A DNA stretch of 64,000 nt. It comes from Rhea pennata (taxonomy: Eukaryota; Chordata; Aves; Rheiformes; Rheidae). Of the stretch, positions 13,101 to 26,083 are shown in pieces. The notes beneath the pieces were generated by a model. The model was not told the DNA's origin, did no database searches, and saw nothing but the letters and a program-made list of their open reading frames with translations. Positions within the stretch are counted from its first letter, which is position 1. Each line of letters starts with the position of its first letter. The stretch is from the NCBI RefSeq assembly GCF_028389875.1, contig NC_084668.1, forward strand, positions 32,036,993 through 32,100,992, given 5' to 3'. A program made the position numbers and the translations under genes.

Positions 13101-16100
13101 AGGCTAGTATCTAACATGGGTTCTCCTCTAATTAAGAGCACCTGTAGAGGCCTGACCAGGCCCTGTGGTACAGCAGCAAAACTGCCGAAGGGGTCTGAAA
13201 AGGCAGAGACTTTGTGTTGTCTTTTAACCTGAATTATAACTGAGTTCAAGCCTATGCCAAACAGAGTAAAATTATAATTTATGAGCTATAAGAGCAGCTC
13301 TGGGCCTCTCTTGAGGTGATTTTTATCTCTGTTTTGAGTGCAGTAGCATAAACATCGTTTCCTTAAGCATTGGGAAAAGGGAGTACTGGAAGACAGGCCA
13401 TATAAGGGGGATCCAGCCTGTGCTAATACCTGTTTAGCTGTTGGATGTCAGGTGAGTGTATTTGCGTTCCCCTTTTTCTTTTTTAAGCAATAGCTGAGGA
13501 AGGAGTTAGGCTGAGCTTTTGTGCAGTGTGCTAGAGATGAGTGTGACTTGTGAGCTGCATTACTACGTGAAGTGCAGTATGAAGATGTGGATTTGTTTTT
13601 TGGTGTTAAGTCTGTTGGAGAGGATCTTTTCTACTTTGCCTGATTCATTGACCGTTTTGGTGTTTGAGAGGCCCAGTTTTGCCAAAGCTCACCAATGCTG
13701 TAGTGGGACTACCCACAGCTGTACTCAGCTATAATGATGGGTTTGGGCCCTTGCTTTGCCTGTATTAGGAAGAAGTCTTCTATTCTTACACACAAGCAAG
13801 TGTTACCTAAGGACTCCTCCTTGAGTCAAGTGGAAAGCTGTTGGATACAAGCAGTGCTCTTACTGAACACGCATTAGATGCATATGGGACATAAGACAAA
13901 TCCTTTTATTTGTTACTGTGTTATTAGTATGGTCATATTTTCCTTTTCTTTGAAAATACAATTTGTAATAAAGTTACTGCATAGAACAAAATGCAGCATA
14001 TTAATTTTTCTTTTTCTAACAAGTTTAGTGGGGCTTTGATAAGCTTAATAATAAGCTATTATTGCAGCTGCATGTGATTTTCAGCAAATGCTAGACAGTG
14101 GATGAGAACAGCCTGAATATTCCAACTAAGCAGAGACAGAAACATGGGCCATGTCCTGTTACCCATCTCAAGAAACAACAAGTATGCCCTGGGAACAGCT
14201 GGTTTCTGTCTCAGAAACTTCAGGGTTTTTTTAAATAAACTGGTTGTTTTGACTGTAATAGCTATAGGAAGGGAGGTAGCTTGAACATTTTAGGGTTTGT
14301 TACATTTCATTCTGGTAGTTTTTGTTTCTTCTCTTGCATCTGCTGCAAATGAGGTTTACAGTACAGTGCAAGTTTTGAAGTTTATGTTGTTTAAAAGTGT
14401 GTATATATAGTTAAAACCCATGGTTTTATCAGAATAACAGCATAATCTTGAGAATTTTCTTGATACTAGGTGTTACTGGAATGTTGATTTTGCTTGGGGC
14501 ATTCTGTTCTGAAAATTTAATTCTGGCCTAGCTTCTTTATGTAGCCACATGATATGTGTGGCACAACAGACACTACAAGGTATGAAGTAAAATTTTATTT
14601 TACCCAGTGCTCACTTTAGGAGGTCTGCAGATCTGTTCTGAAGTAATTGAACCTGGACTTTACTTGGCATTTTTCTTATTCGTGGTGTTCTGAACTCTGT
14701 ATCTGATGAAGCAAAATAACGGAACTGATTCTTAGGCAGTGTAAGCAAGCAGAATGTCACAGTATATTGATGGGCTGTTAAGATGTTTAGGTGTATCCCA
14801 TAGTTGTAGCTGCATTTACTGAAAAGAGGCTGATTTACTGGGTTATTTCTACCTCTGTAATAAGTATCATTCCAGTCCTCTTTCTGTTTCCCCCATCACT
14901 TCCATCTTCCCCATTTTGACACTGGAAAGTCAAGAACTTACTTTGCTATCTCTGCAGACAGGTGTACTACTAACAGATAAGTTCAGATGTGCTAGTTGGA
15001 TTACGTGCTTTACTTGTGTCTCCAAGCAGATGCAAATTCTGAAATACGTGTTGCATTTGGAATCCAAAGTCATTTTTCTTGTCCAGAACATCTTTGTTTA
15101 GTAAAGATAAGGATGATCTGTTCTGGGTTAAGTTTGCAAGAGCAGTGGAGGCATATATACTGGAGCCCCATGGAAGTTAAAACATATTATTGGAGTAGGA
15201 AGTGGTTCTTTATTCCTGCTACCACAAATAAAGATGGCATTTTAATTTTGACAGAGTTTGGTTAGGGTGACTTAGTTAGTAAAAGCCACTTTACCAGTTA
15301 CTGCTGTTCTGTATAATGGTAGCCAACTTGTAATAGGGGTCAGAACATAGGATCTGCATTCTAGCACTTTTTTTTTTTCTTATATTGAATGCACAGTAAT
15401 TTAAATATATGTTGAAAAAAAGAAGAAAGTTCACTTCACTAAAGATTTTTCCTCTAACTCGCATTGCCCAGACCACCATATCTTCTTCTGCCCATCCATG
15501 ATCTTACCTGTAGCAAAAAATCTCTACAATGATCCTCAACCTCTTGGGTGAGAGAACATTTCTGTTCAAAACCTCAAACCTCCTGGATCCCTCCTGGATC
15601 ATCAACTGTATCTTTGCCCAGCTGTACGCCTGTGTGCATTGCTGATGTACAGTTTGTTAGCAGTAAGTTCACTGCGAAAGGCAGTGGTAAAGGAGTTTAT
15701 TTAGATATGCAAGCTCTGTGCTGTTCTGGTTTTGTCTGAGAGTTTCCAAAAGGCCTAAGCAGCATCTACTTCAGGAAGGAAGTCTCTGTGAACCCACTGA
15801 ATCCCTACTCTAGTTCCCACCAAAGGCTGAGATTTGAAATAACTATGTTTCAAATATGCTTTTCTATACTTCAGTAACTTGGCAGCTGTAAAATTTGATA
15901 GTTTCCTGAAGTGACTTGAAGAGTCACTGAGTTTGAAGCATGAGCTGTCTTTCAGTTTCATGTTGACTGTCCTAGTGTTTGTCAGTTTAAAGCTTCAAAA
16001 AGTTTGCAGTGCTGCCTGTATTCATTAGATAAGGGAAATGAGTCATCTAAATATTTGCAAACTTCAGCTGCCACACAGACTTGTTATTGCGTATCTTCTT

Positions 16101-16183
16101 CAAGAACAAAATAGAAAAAACTTTCTAGGTTTTGGATCTTGATGGTTACTGTTAAAACAGCAGCAGAGGTTGCTGTCTTGATT

Positions 16184-16226
16184 AAAAAAAGAAAGAAAGA
16201 AAAAAGAAAGAAAAGAGGAAAAAAAA
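16184..16226 (+). repeat. Homopurine (GAAA)n-type tract
   Basis: 43 bases of uninterrupted purine, made of GAAA-like units with an A-rich end. A typical vertebrate microsatellite of low regularity. Confidence 0.85.
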
Positions 16227-17835
16227 CCCTTTGAGGTTGCTCTGTTTTGTGTTTTCTGTCAAGTTACCTGCTGACTGCTGCAGAGAGAGGGGTAGGGAAA
16301 TACATTTTGAGCTCAACTTGTCGGTTGTGGTAGAAGGGGGCATTTTCTTTAAAAGAAACTTTTATTGGTGCAAAGCTGCTCTCACTGAGCACTCTAATTT
16401 AGGGTAACCCTCTTGTGCCACCCAGTTACGCCCCGTAAGTCTGTAGCAAGAACTGCTTCTCACTAAATGATCAAGAAGATTTACTTAAATGCTTTGAAAT
16501 GCTTTACAACAGAAAGCAAGAACTGAGTCAGACTGTAGGTTATCCTTTCACTTAAAATAAACAGGGCTATAATTCCAGCCTGAACATGAGCTCAGTTTTC
16601 TCATCTTGGAGTTCTTGAGAATTTTAAGTCATTATGGTCTGTGATTAACTCTGCAGCTTAGATTGGCACAATCTGAAAGGAATGTGCTTCCCAGTGTCTG
16701 GGAAAAAAAGTGGACTCTGTAGATTAGCTTTTAAAGCATATTGCAGGAAGGATGTACAACAGCTAGAGGCATCATGTGTGGGTCACATAATTTCTTCAGT
16801 ATCATTATCCTTTTAGTTGGTGTGTACAAGCACCATAATTCTTTTTTTCAGAAATCCAGCAGAAGAGTAAATGCCTGACTAGTTCAGGCTAGTGACTTCC
16901 ATGGTATCTGTACTGTTTTCTGATGCAGCGAGTTTGGTTTGGTTTGTAAAGGCTTCTCTTGTCGGATTGAAGGATACTTCAAGCATTAATTTTTTTTTAA
17001 TGAAAAGCTACTTTAACTTTACTTGATGCTGTCTATTGTTGATAGGATTGTTCATACTGTGTTTAAATAGTAGCATAACATTATAAAAACTACTGCTTAA
17101 AAAATTTCGGGTTTGTACAGGGTATATGGTGAGTGCGGGGAGTAGTGACACATATGTAAAACTGTATGAGACCAGTGATTTAAGAAAGTTGTAATATCAT
17201 TCACTGTAGCTCATGCTTCATTTGCTTTGCTACTCTCTCATCATTGTGAGTGTGTTTAGCTTTCATCCAGGGAGCAAAATGAGCATGTACAATAAAGAAA
17301 GGGGGAAGATATTACCAAATTCAGTTTGGAAGCATTCTTCAAGTTGTTATAGATTAGAGCTGATATGGATATTTTCGTTTATTTGAAAGGAGAAACAGAA
17401 AATAGTGCTTTAGAGCAATTTAATGCTGCTATCAGACACATTTTGTAATACATACAAGTTGCACTGGTTAAGATAATGGCTTTGTTGATCACTGTGAACA
17501 AACGCAGAGTGCTGTGGACAGATGAACTACATGTCGTTCACCTTAGATATTTGAAAGTGTGTTGTTAGCTGTGCTGGGTTTTTCTGTAGTACCTCATAAG
17601 ATGTCTCCCAGAAATGCAGGAATGTGGAATTTGAATGTTTTATTATTTCCTAAGCCATCTCTGTTTTGCTACCTGACAAATTACAGCAGTCTGTGTACAG
17701 GTTATTTCGGCTGCATTCTGTGGATCTTCATTAACCAGGCAAATCTACTGGTCAGATCCTGGGATGTGCATGGGTATACATCATTCTCCTCAGCTTGTCT
17801 AGCATCTGTCTCAGTGTTGTCCGTTTCAAGAGAGA

Positions 17836-17849
17836 GTGTGTGTGTGTGT
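17836..17849 (+). repeat. (GT)7 microsatellite
   Basis: Seven GT units. A short dinucleotide repeat that may vary in length between individuals. Confidence 0.8.
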
Positions 17850-18377
17850 TTGCTCACCTCGCAGCTGTGGAGGTCCCAGTGCCAAGGAGAATATGGATCT
17901 TTCTTCCTTGGAGCTAATTCGCAGTGATAGTTATTTGGGGGATTTATTACTGCTAACAGAGAATTGAGTTGGAGTTGATCATAACTAAAATGATCATCTA
18001 CTGATCTCTCCCAAAATGTTTTAATGATTTTGTACTTCAGAGAAGTCTTTTCAAGGGCTGGTTGTCCTTACAGTCAGGTTACTGTGTGAAACAGTTTCCT
18101 GTTTCATTGATCTTTGTTACATGATCCGTCACTCTTGAGTTTTGTCTAGGAAAAAAGCTATTTTTTTCCATATGAAAGCCAAAGAATAAACTTCCATGTG
18201 TGCAGTGTGGATCATTAGGAAGTAAGAACTAGAGTGAACAACATGTGATGTCAGGTAGATTACTCATTTTGCCCGTAATATGCATATATGTGGAAATCCC
18301 ACCACTCTCCTGTCCCTGAATTCTAGACTAAAACTGGGATCCAGTGATGAACGTAAACAGATTCACCCCAGTTACTT

Positions 18378-18393
18378 GGGGGGAGGGGGGGGG
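18378..18393 (+). repeat. G-rich tract (G6-A-G9)
   Basis: Six G, one A and nine G on the + strand. It can be divided into four G-runs of three, so it meets the simple G-quadruplex pattern. Confidence 0.8.
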
Positions 18394-19440
18394 AACAGTA
18401 AATGAAGAGCCAGTTTGCTTTCTACAGCTATCATTTTAAAGCAATATGGAGATGACAGCTGAAGTAACTGCCATACAGTAACTTCAGCGAATTGTATTGG
18501 AGAAGCTGTGGAAGGTCAGTTATCAGAAAGTAGACTAATGGAGATGGTAGGTAAGGATAACAAACTGCAAGATATTACAAAATCTGCAGTATTGGTATCC
18601 TATCTTGTGTATTGCCTTGGGATAGGGTGGTTTGAATTATGTAATCTGTATGCAAAAGTCTTCCTACATTTACAATTAAATATCATTTAGGTAAGATTTA
18701 GAAAATAGAGATGTGTACAATTCATTTTGCTTTTCTCTTTGTTAGCCTGCAGTGCTAGGAGCAGGACTGGAGTTGGCAGATACATATATAGGTGACCTCA
18801 GTAAGATGAATAAAACCATATTTTTAAGTTGTAAGAGCTGAGTTAGAGTTACAATTCCCTCAAACAAGGAGTAGGGGACATTGCAGAGGTCAGATTTCTT
18901 CCAACACTTGCATGGGATCATATATTACAAGGGTAGCTTGTGTACTCCAGTCAAATAGCTTATTTATTCTTACAGATTCTTACTCCACTTTCCTTCCATG
19001 ACTTTCCTCTCCAAAACATTTTTAAACCTTCTGACTTAAAAACAAAAATCTTTTTTCTCCTCTTCTTGAATGTCCATAGAAAGACAACCTTTAAGAGATT
19101 AGGGAAAACTGACAAGCTCTTCCTGATTCCAGTCACTGCCCCAGTCTGATACTGGATTCACTGGAAATATCCATCCTTGTCCCCTGAGTTAGGGATGTGC
19201 TTTCTACTCCAAAGAGCAATGAGGAGAGCTGATTAGGGCCAGGAGCTATAAAAAAATACCTGGGCATAATCAGGTGTAAACCTACACCACTGTAAGATTC
19301 TGAGATCTTGAGAGGTTTCTTTTGTCATTTGGCATACGAGTTTATATCAGAAGCTTTTAACGTGGCCAAACTTGGATGGATTTTTCCTTGGAACAGCACA
19401 GGATCCTTCCCTGAGACATCTCTCCCATTCTGTTTTCACA

Positions 19441-19488
19441 TTTATAGCCTGCTGTGTGAAATATTTATAGCCTGCTGTGTGAAATATT
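19441..19488 (+). repeat. 23-bp tandem duplication
   Basis: A 23-bp unit beginning tttatagcctgctgtgtg is repeated exactly at 19441-19463 and 19464-19486, followed by two bases of a third copy. Perfect identity suggests a recent event. Confidence 0.9.
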
Positions 19489-21623
19489 AAGCATTACTAT
19501 AATTCTTTTTACACTGGAAACTGTCTTTTGTGTTCACAGAAGAACTGGGCTTTTCTGACTCAGCTTCCCACAGGAAAAGTAAAATTCTTGTGTACGCACA
19601 AGTATGGAATATATCAACCGAAATGGTTAAAATCTTGAAAAACTGTAAGCAATTGAAAATACATTTTAGGGAAGGGATGAGTAAGCTTATTGAAAGATAA
19701 TGTTACAAGCTTGGTCAGTAGCGAGTTTAGACTGTGCCGTATCTGTGTTGATGTATTTGCTTGTTACTGGACTGGCTAAGGGAGAAGGGCAAATGAGATT
19801 TGATTCTTGGAGGGTTTAAATCGTAGTTTCTGAAGTGTAGGTCAATTCTGAGGGTGGGGAGGTTGTGTGTTAGAAAGCTTGAAGCAGTATCTATTTCTCT
19901 GTAAGTTCACATCGAATGCTCTTATTCTCATAAAATAGTAATAAGTTTTCTTTTAAGTGTTAACTTTGAACTTGGTGTCAGAGTTGAAAACCAAAATGAG
20001 GTCCTTCATTCTGGTTCATCATCCATAGTAAAATTTATATAGGTCAAATTAGGTCTTCATTAACAATTGCATAACCTTAAATAGTTGCTGGTGATTGAAA
20101 ATAAGCAGTTGTCCTCCATCCTCCTCTTCTAAATGAGGAACAAGAAGTAACCAGATCTTTAGCATGTTCTTCACTGGACCTATAGAGTTAGCAAGATAAA
20201 AGAACAAAGTTCTTGCGTTAATAAAGAAGCTAATAATCCACCAAGCTACAAAGTTCATGGAAGGTGTGGGTTAATTCAGGTGAGAGAAAGTGAGATGGAA
20301 TACTCTGAAATGTAGCAATGATACTGATGTTGTTGGAAATACCTATACCAAATGATTCAATGGCAGTGGAGGTGATGAACAATTAGATATTGGTAAGATG
20401 TATTCTCTTCATGAGTTCCTATCTACAGAAAAAGATTCAGCACTTTCTCGTAACACTAATATTTTTGAGGACTTCATTTACTTGTTTTGAGCATCGATAT
20501 TTGTAAACATTATTAGGCATGCTTCAGAAGTGATAGCACAGAGGCAGAGATGGGGAGCTTAACTGGAAGTAACGTATATCTCTCTCCATGTATTTCTCTC
20601 TGTAGGTAGGTCAAGGAACAACTGGATAAAGGATGTTTTTTGTTGATAAACTCTCCAAAGGTGATCCTACTGGTTCACATAATTACTCGGTACATAATAA
20701 TAGTAGAACGCAAGATGTGCTTTGTGTAGATTTCAAGCCTCCAATTATGATTTGTATTCTTAAAAGAGCATAGCTCCTTATATAACCTTTCTAGTCAATC
20801 TTTATTGTTTAGGAAGAAAGCTTTTATCTGTAGAAATGAAAACAGGATGTAAACTGGCACACATTCTGTGCCACAAAAGGTGCTTAAAGTAAAGATTCCC
20901 TGTGGGACTATATGTAACTTTGGGCTAGAGGTAAGCTTGACAGATGGAGCAGTTCCCCTTCTCTTGCCAGTTTCTCTGTAATGGGGCATAGCTTTGAGCA
21001 GTTATGTACCATATCAGATGCACTGGAGAGAAAAGGAAGGTGTGGAAGAGACATTTATTGCAAGAACTGAATGTTACTACATTTTTTAATTTACAATAGA
21101 AAACTATTCCTATATGCCATGTTCAGATATTTATTAGAATTACAACTGAGCCATGGATGTTTGGTTTAAAACTAGTGTAAGGAAACTTTGTGTTGAATTC
21201 AAAAAAGTTTTCAATTTACAGGTTTTAGGAAAATGAAGAAGAGGATAGGGAAAAACGAAGACAAAATTAGGCTAGTACAAAAGAGAGTATAGAAATCTCA
21301 TCAAGGAAGCAACACTTCAGGAATCTCATGCAGAGAAGGAAGTTGCCTTTGTGGAGTTCTCTGTGCTCCAGAGGAGTAACGGAAATGGACAGGGGAGAAG
21401 AAATGAACCTCCTTGACCTAGAGGTGGCTTGAACCTTCTTGTTTAGTAGTGATCTAATGCCATGAAGCTTGCAGAAGACATAGTAACTTGTAGCTTGTAG
21501 AAGATGTGGTGATTCAGAGGAAAACGCAGTGCAGTAACAGAAAGATAATTTGGTTCTTAGGAGAGATGGAAATTGATGGCTAAGTAAAGGAGAGAGAGCA
21601 AAAAAACAAGACAGATAAGGGAG

Positions 21624-21791
21624 AGAGCACATTTATAAACATCCTGATGAGGGGAAAGGCAGCCACCTAGGCTGGCCGTTGTTAGACATCAGAGAATCTA
21701 AATACAAAGAGCACATTTATAAACATCCTGATGAGGGGAAAGGCAGCCACCTAGGTTGGCCGTTGTTAGACATCAGAGAATCTAAATACAA
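21624..21791 (+). repeat. 84-bp tandem duplication, one mismatch
   Basis: An 84-bp unit at 21624-21707 is repeated head-to-tail at 21708-21791. The only difference I see is ggctgg in the first copy against ggttgg in the second, a C-to-T change. The 7-mer agataag lies just before the first copy and just after the second. The unit has no CpG-island character and no recognised coding content, although a 121-codon minus-strand frame of no recognisable family ends inside the first copy. About 99% identity implies a young duplication, a polymorphic minisatellite, or an assembly error. Confidence 0.93.
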
Positions 21792-24700
21792 AGATAAGCT
21801 TTAATTGAAGCCTCAAACAACTGCAAAGCACAAGAAATGGAGCAGTCAGAAGAAGAGAAGGGTTGGTGTATGGAAATTCTTCAGATCTCATCTTTCACCC
21901 TCCTAGGCAGACTGCTTTTGTGCTGATTTTGCTTGCATTCCCTCGTAGGGAAATTCCTTTGTGGTCACAAATGATTAGTCAGGTTTCTGTAGTATCAACT
22001 ATATCATGGCTTTTAATCTCATGGCTGAGAAATACTTACATGGAGTGATCTCAAGTTATTTTTAAAAAAATCAAAAAACAAAACTGTGCACATGCAATCT
22101 TATCTTACATTAGTTCTGTTACCCAAAACAAATCAGAGTGATGCTCAGTGCTTGATAGTGACCTGGTCTGAAGATGAGTGCATTCTATTCACTTTAGATT
22201 TAATCTCAATGTAACTGATAGTAGAACCAACTTCTCTTCCTTGATGCCTTTTGTATCATCAGCATCTAGTCAAATCAGCTGAGACCAGAGCCCTGTTATT
22301 CTGAATAGTTGTCCTACACAAAGCAGGACTATAAAACCTCTGCAATACTAGGATTAAGGATAATCAGCTCTTAAATGACAGTCCTTTGGGGAGTAGGTTG
22401 CTGTTGCAAATCTGAAACAAGTGAAAGCAAGTCTCTGTTCACAGACTAAATGAATTGTGGTTTCAACACACAATCAAATTACAGTATTTTACAAATTGCT
22501 GCCTGCCAGATGAGCCACTGTAGCAGTCCACCTGGGCGAATATTCTTAGTTTGTCCCCATCATGAGGTAAAGCAGCTTAGACTGAACTTCCATGAGGGAG
22601 TATACTGTGGAGGCAATCCACTTCAATGTAGAAACACGGATACTATCAAGGAAGCTGAACAGACAACAGATCACCTTAGTTCCTCTTCAGTATAAAAATC
22701 TGAGAGTCTTAGAGCATCAGAAACATTATGGAAATGAATTCTAGTGGTCGTCTGACTAAAACATAATAAAAATATTGTGGCAGCATCCTTGAGAGTGAGT
22801 TGTGAAGCTTCTGAAGTTACAATATGAGGTTTTAGGATCAGAAGCTGTGTACTGTCAAAACTGCAAGTGATCTGACTAGGTGGAGTTCATTTCACTGCTT
22901 CCTTCTCCAGTGAACAAAGAAGGAAAATGCTGTTTTACATTCCACATGACAAATGCACTCAGATTTCCAAAAGCAACATTTTATTATCAATTAGATTTGA
23001 GATTCAGCTCCAAAACCAAGTATCTTAAGTGACAGAATGTTCAGCATTTGGACTGTTACCATGATACTGGTAAGGCAGAAGAAAAAATAGTGAAGGGAGG
23101 CTGCTTCATGAAAATGTTACACTGTAATCTGCTGCAGGACAGTGCATCAGAAAGAAAGGTATATCCTCTTCTCTCCAAAACTGAAACGTAGGGAAAAAAG
23201 CAAGAATTTTTTGGAATGACTTTATTTCTTCACTGTGTTAAAAATTATGTGAGTTCAAGGTGATCCAGTGTGATAGATAACAAATTGCATATGCTGTATG
23301 GTTTTGCCAAAGCATTAAGAAAATGCAGAGAACAATTCCCATAGGAGCTGCTGGAGGGTGCAGAAGATGACTACTAGAGTTCTCAAATTTCAGCCACACC
23401 AGTAGAAGAAAGCAGGATGAGGGAAAAATGTGTGAAACTACAATTTTTACTCACAACCACTTAGTAGAAGTGTAGAACAATACTGTAAAAATGTGCATCT
23501 CTAGCAGTTCTCAAAATCAGATAAAGGGAAATGAAACGTAGTCTCTGGAGAAGAATTTGCAGGAATGTCAAATGGAGCTACATAGGACTTACTGTTTTCT
23601 CCTAGAAATCAGAGCTGCATTGGTTATGAAGGTTTTCTGTATCTGCTCAGATGTTGGTTATATACTTAACAGGATTTTTGCCTTGCTGTAGTCTGGAATT
23701 CTGAACAGTAATATTAAGTTCTGGTGACCGTATGATTGAAACAGTGTAAAAATGAAATAGTGCTTACATGAAGGGACTGTGTATATGCACAGACCCTTGG
23801 TAACCTCCAAACTGCATTTGTTTACTGTAGTAAACTGGCTGAATCTAAAACAGTAAGAGACTTAGGGCTTTTAAAGGAATAAAGTGTGCATTGGACTGAG
23901 TGGTGAGAATCAAAGAAGCCTAGTTGAGGAATAGAACATAAAAACTTGAGTCCACAGCCTATGAAGACTTCCACACCTGCTTATTTTGTGCACATTGATA
24001 GTTCCTTTGATTTCACTGGAACACCTCATATATAAAAATAAGTAAGTGTGTGTGTCAAATGTCTTGTGCTGATCCTGCAAGGATTTTGATTGCTTTTGTT
24101 GTAGAGTGGAACTTGAACTTTCAAGCCTGTATTATTGCGTTTAATCGTCTGTGTGTATGCACATGGTTATGAGACAGTGTTGCGGTCACTGTAAGCGTTC
24201 TGAAGCACTAACTCATTTCGGGTTGAGAATGCTTTATGACTGACCTAACTATAAACACACAGAAATGTGGAGAAACAAACTGTTGAGCTACAGATTACTT
24301 ACAAAATTTAATAAACAGGAATTTTCACAGCTATGTTGCAAGAAATTCTGTGGCTCTTCAGTAATAGTAGATTGGTCTTACTCTGCTGCCAAGTAACGTA
24401 TTTTATCAACGTCATGAGCTATTATCAGCAGCAGTGCTGCATTGGAAAAAGTGAATAAGCTTTAGTAATTGGGCCTTTATTTGAAATATAAAGTATATAG
24501 TTTAATAGATTATATATGAAAGAAGAAGCACAACTCAGTTTCTTTTTAGAACACTAGTCACATCATCGCTAATCACATGTGACACCCATATAAACAACTA
24601 AACCCAGCTGCAGCTGCCCTAGAAGATGGATTCTTAACTGTGTTGACAGGTGTCTAGCACTGTTCTTAAACTGGATTCTGAGACAATTTTCCAGGTATTG

Positions 24701-26063
24701 TCGTGCCATTATAAAAGTAAGGGCAATTATTTTTATCAAACCTGTAAAACATTTGTCGTCCTCTAGATATCAAAGAATTTTAGCAAGTGATGGGTTAGTT
24801 TGCAACTCCAGGAGGAACAATCTAAGAACTTGAAAATAAACAAATTTGAAAGTGCATTCTAGCTTTTTGATTCCAAAGGACTAGAAGCAATAAGGGCAAG
24901 GATATTGGACATATCAATGCCCTCTTAGTCTACTGCCAGTACTCACTATGACTTCTTACATAAATCAAATATGCTGGCTGTATTTAGGATCTCTGTAGGA
25001 ATATTTCAACTCTGAGTAGAGACACTTAAGCACACCTTCATTTTTGAAACTGATGTGTATGCTGGAGTGGCATTGGTAACCAGACCTTGCTTTTCCTTTT
25101 TGCTCTCTTGTCTTTCTCGATCCATTATATAGCAATTTTCTTTGGTTTTCTTTAAGTATCCAGATGTTCCATAGTATGTTTGTTTTTTAGATTCACAAGT
25201 AATAATTTACTGTAAAACCTTAAGATATCCAATAACTTACAATATCATCTGGTAAATAATGCCGAATTTTGTTTAGAACTGCTTGTACCTGAAAATAAAG
25301 TGGGAAAGTCAGAGGTGGTAGTTTTTAATTTAACAACCTGAGCCGCGTGATCTAGAAAAGCTTCCAAAGAATGAGAAATATGTTTAATCTGGTGTTGAGC
25401 TGTCTGATCTGTTACTATCAAAGTGGCACAATCTCTTGAGTTCTCAGGAGTCTCTCCTGCAAATCCACGTAATTGTAGTCTTGATAGGCTGAAAAAGTCT
25501 CCCTAATGCTTTAATGAAAAAATTTGAGGCTGAGATCTTCAGAGTCCAGTGAAGGCTAGGTGCCTAATGCCTGCTGAATTCTAGTGAAAACAAAATGGAC
25601 TTTGGCAAGAGCTTCAGCCCAGTGCGGTGTTTTCCGATCCGCTATTTCACCTAAAGACATGTTTGACTTCCTGGTGGCTGTAACTGCCCTCTTCCCCTTC
25701 CCCCTGTCTGCTGCAAGTTCTGAGGGGGGAAAAAACAACTGGAAGGACAAATGGCAAGTACGGGCACTTCCAGCCCTTTGGGCAAAGCTATGCAAGTGAG
25801 CATAGCTCTTCTCAAGCTGCAGTGTTGAGAAGCAATTGTACCATCCCACTCCTCTTTGATCCTGTAGTGATACTTCTACCTAGGGCTCCTGTGTTTCTGG
25901 CTGTATCAGAAGCTGGCAGCCAGAGCTCAGCCTGGCACTCAGGTGATGAGTTTTCATGTGAGGTGGAGCTGGAGAGAGTGGATAACCATGGTTAGTCAGT
26001 ATTTGTGCCCTTGACTCCTGTCACTAATTCACTAAAATGGGTATCCAGTTTGGGTGTGTTTTC

Positions 26064-26083
26064 TTGTTTGTTTGTTTGTTTTT
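26064..26083 (+). repeat. (TTGT)n microsatellite
   Basis: About five TTGT units in a 20-bp T/G-rich stretch. Confidence 0.75.

Noticed and set aside
17559..17927. 122-codon plus-strand frame
   Set aside because: Cys/Ser/Leu-rich, no domain, no splice or promoter context. Such a length is expected by chance in this much sequence.
21267..21632. 121-codon minus-strand frame touching the 84-bp repeat
   Set aside because: Ser/Leu/Cys-rich with no recognisable domain, and its start codon falls inside the first repeat unit.
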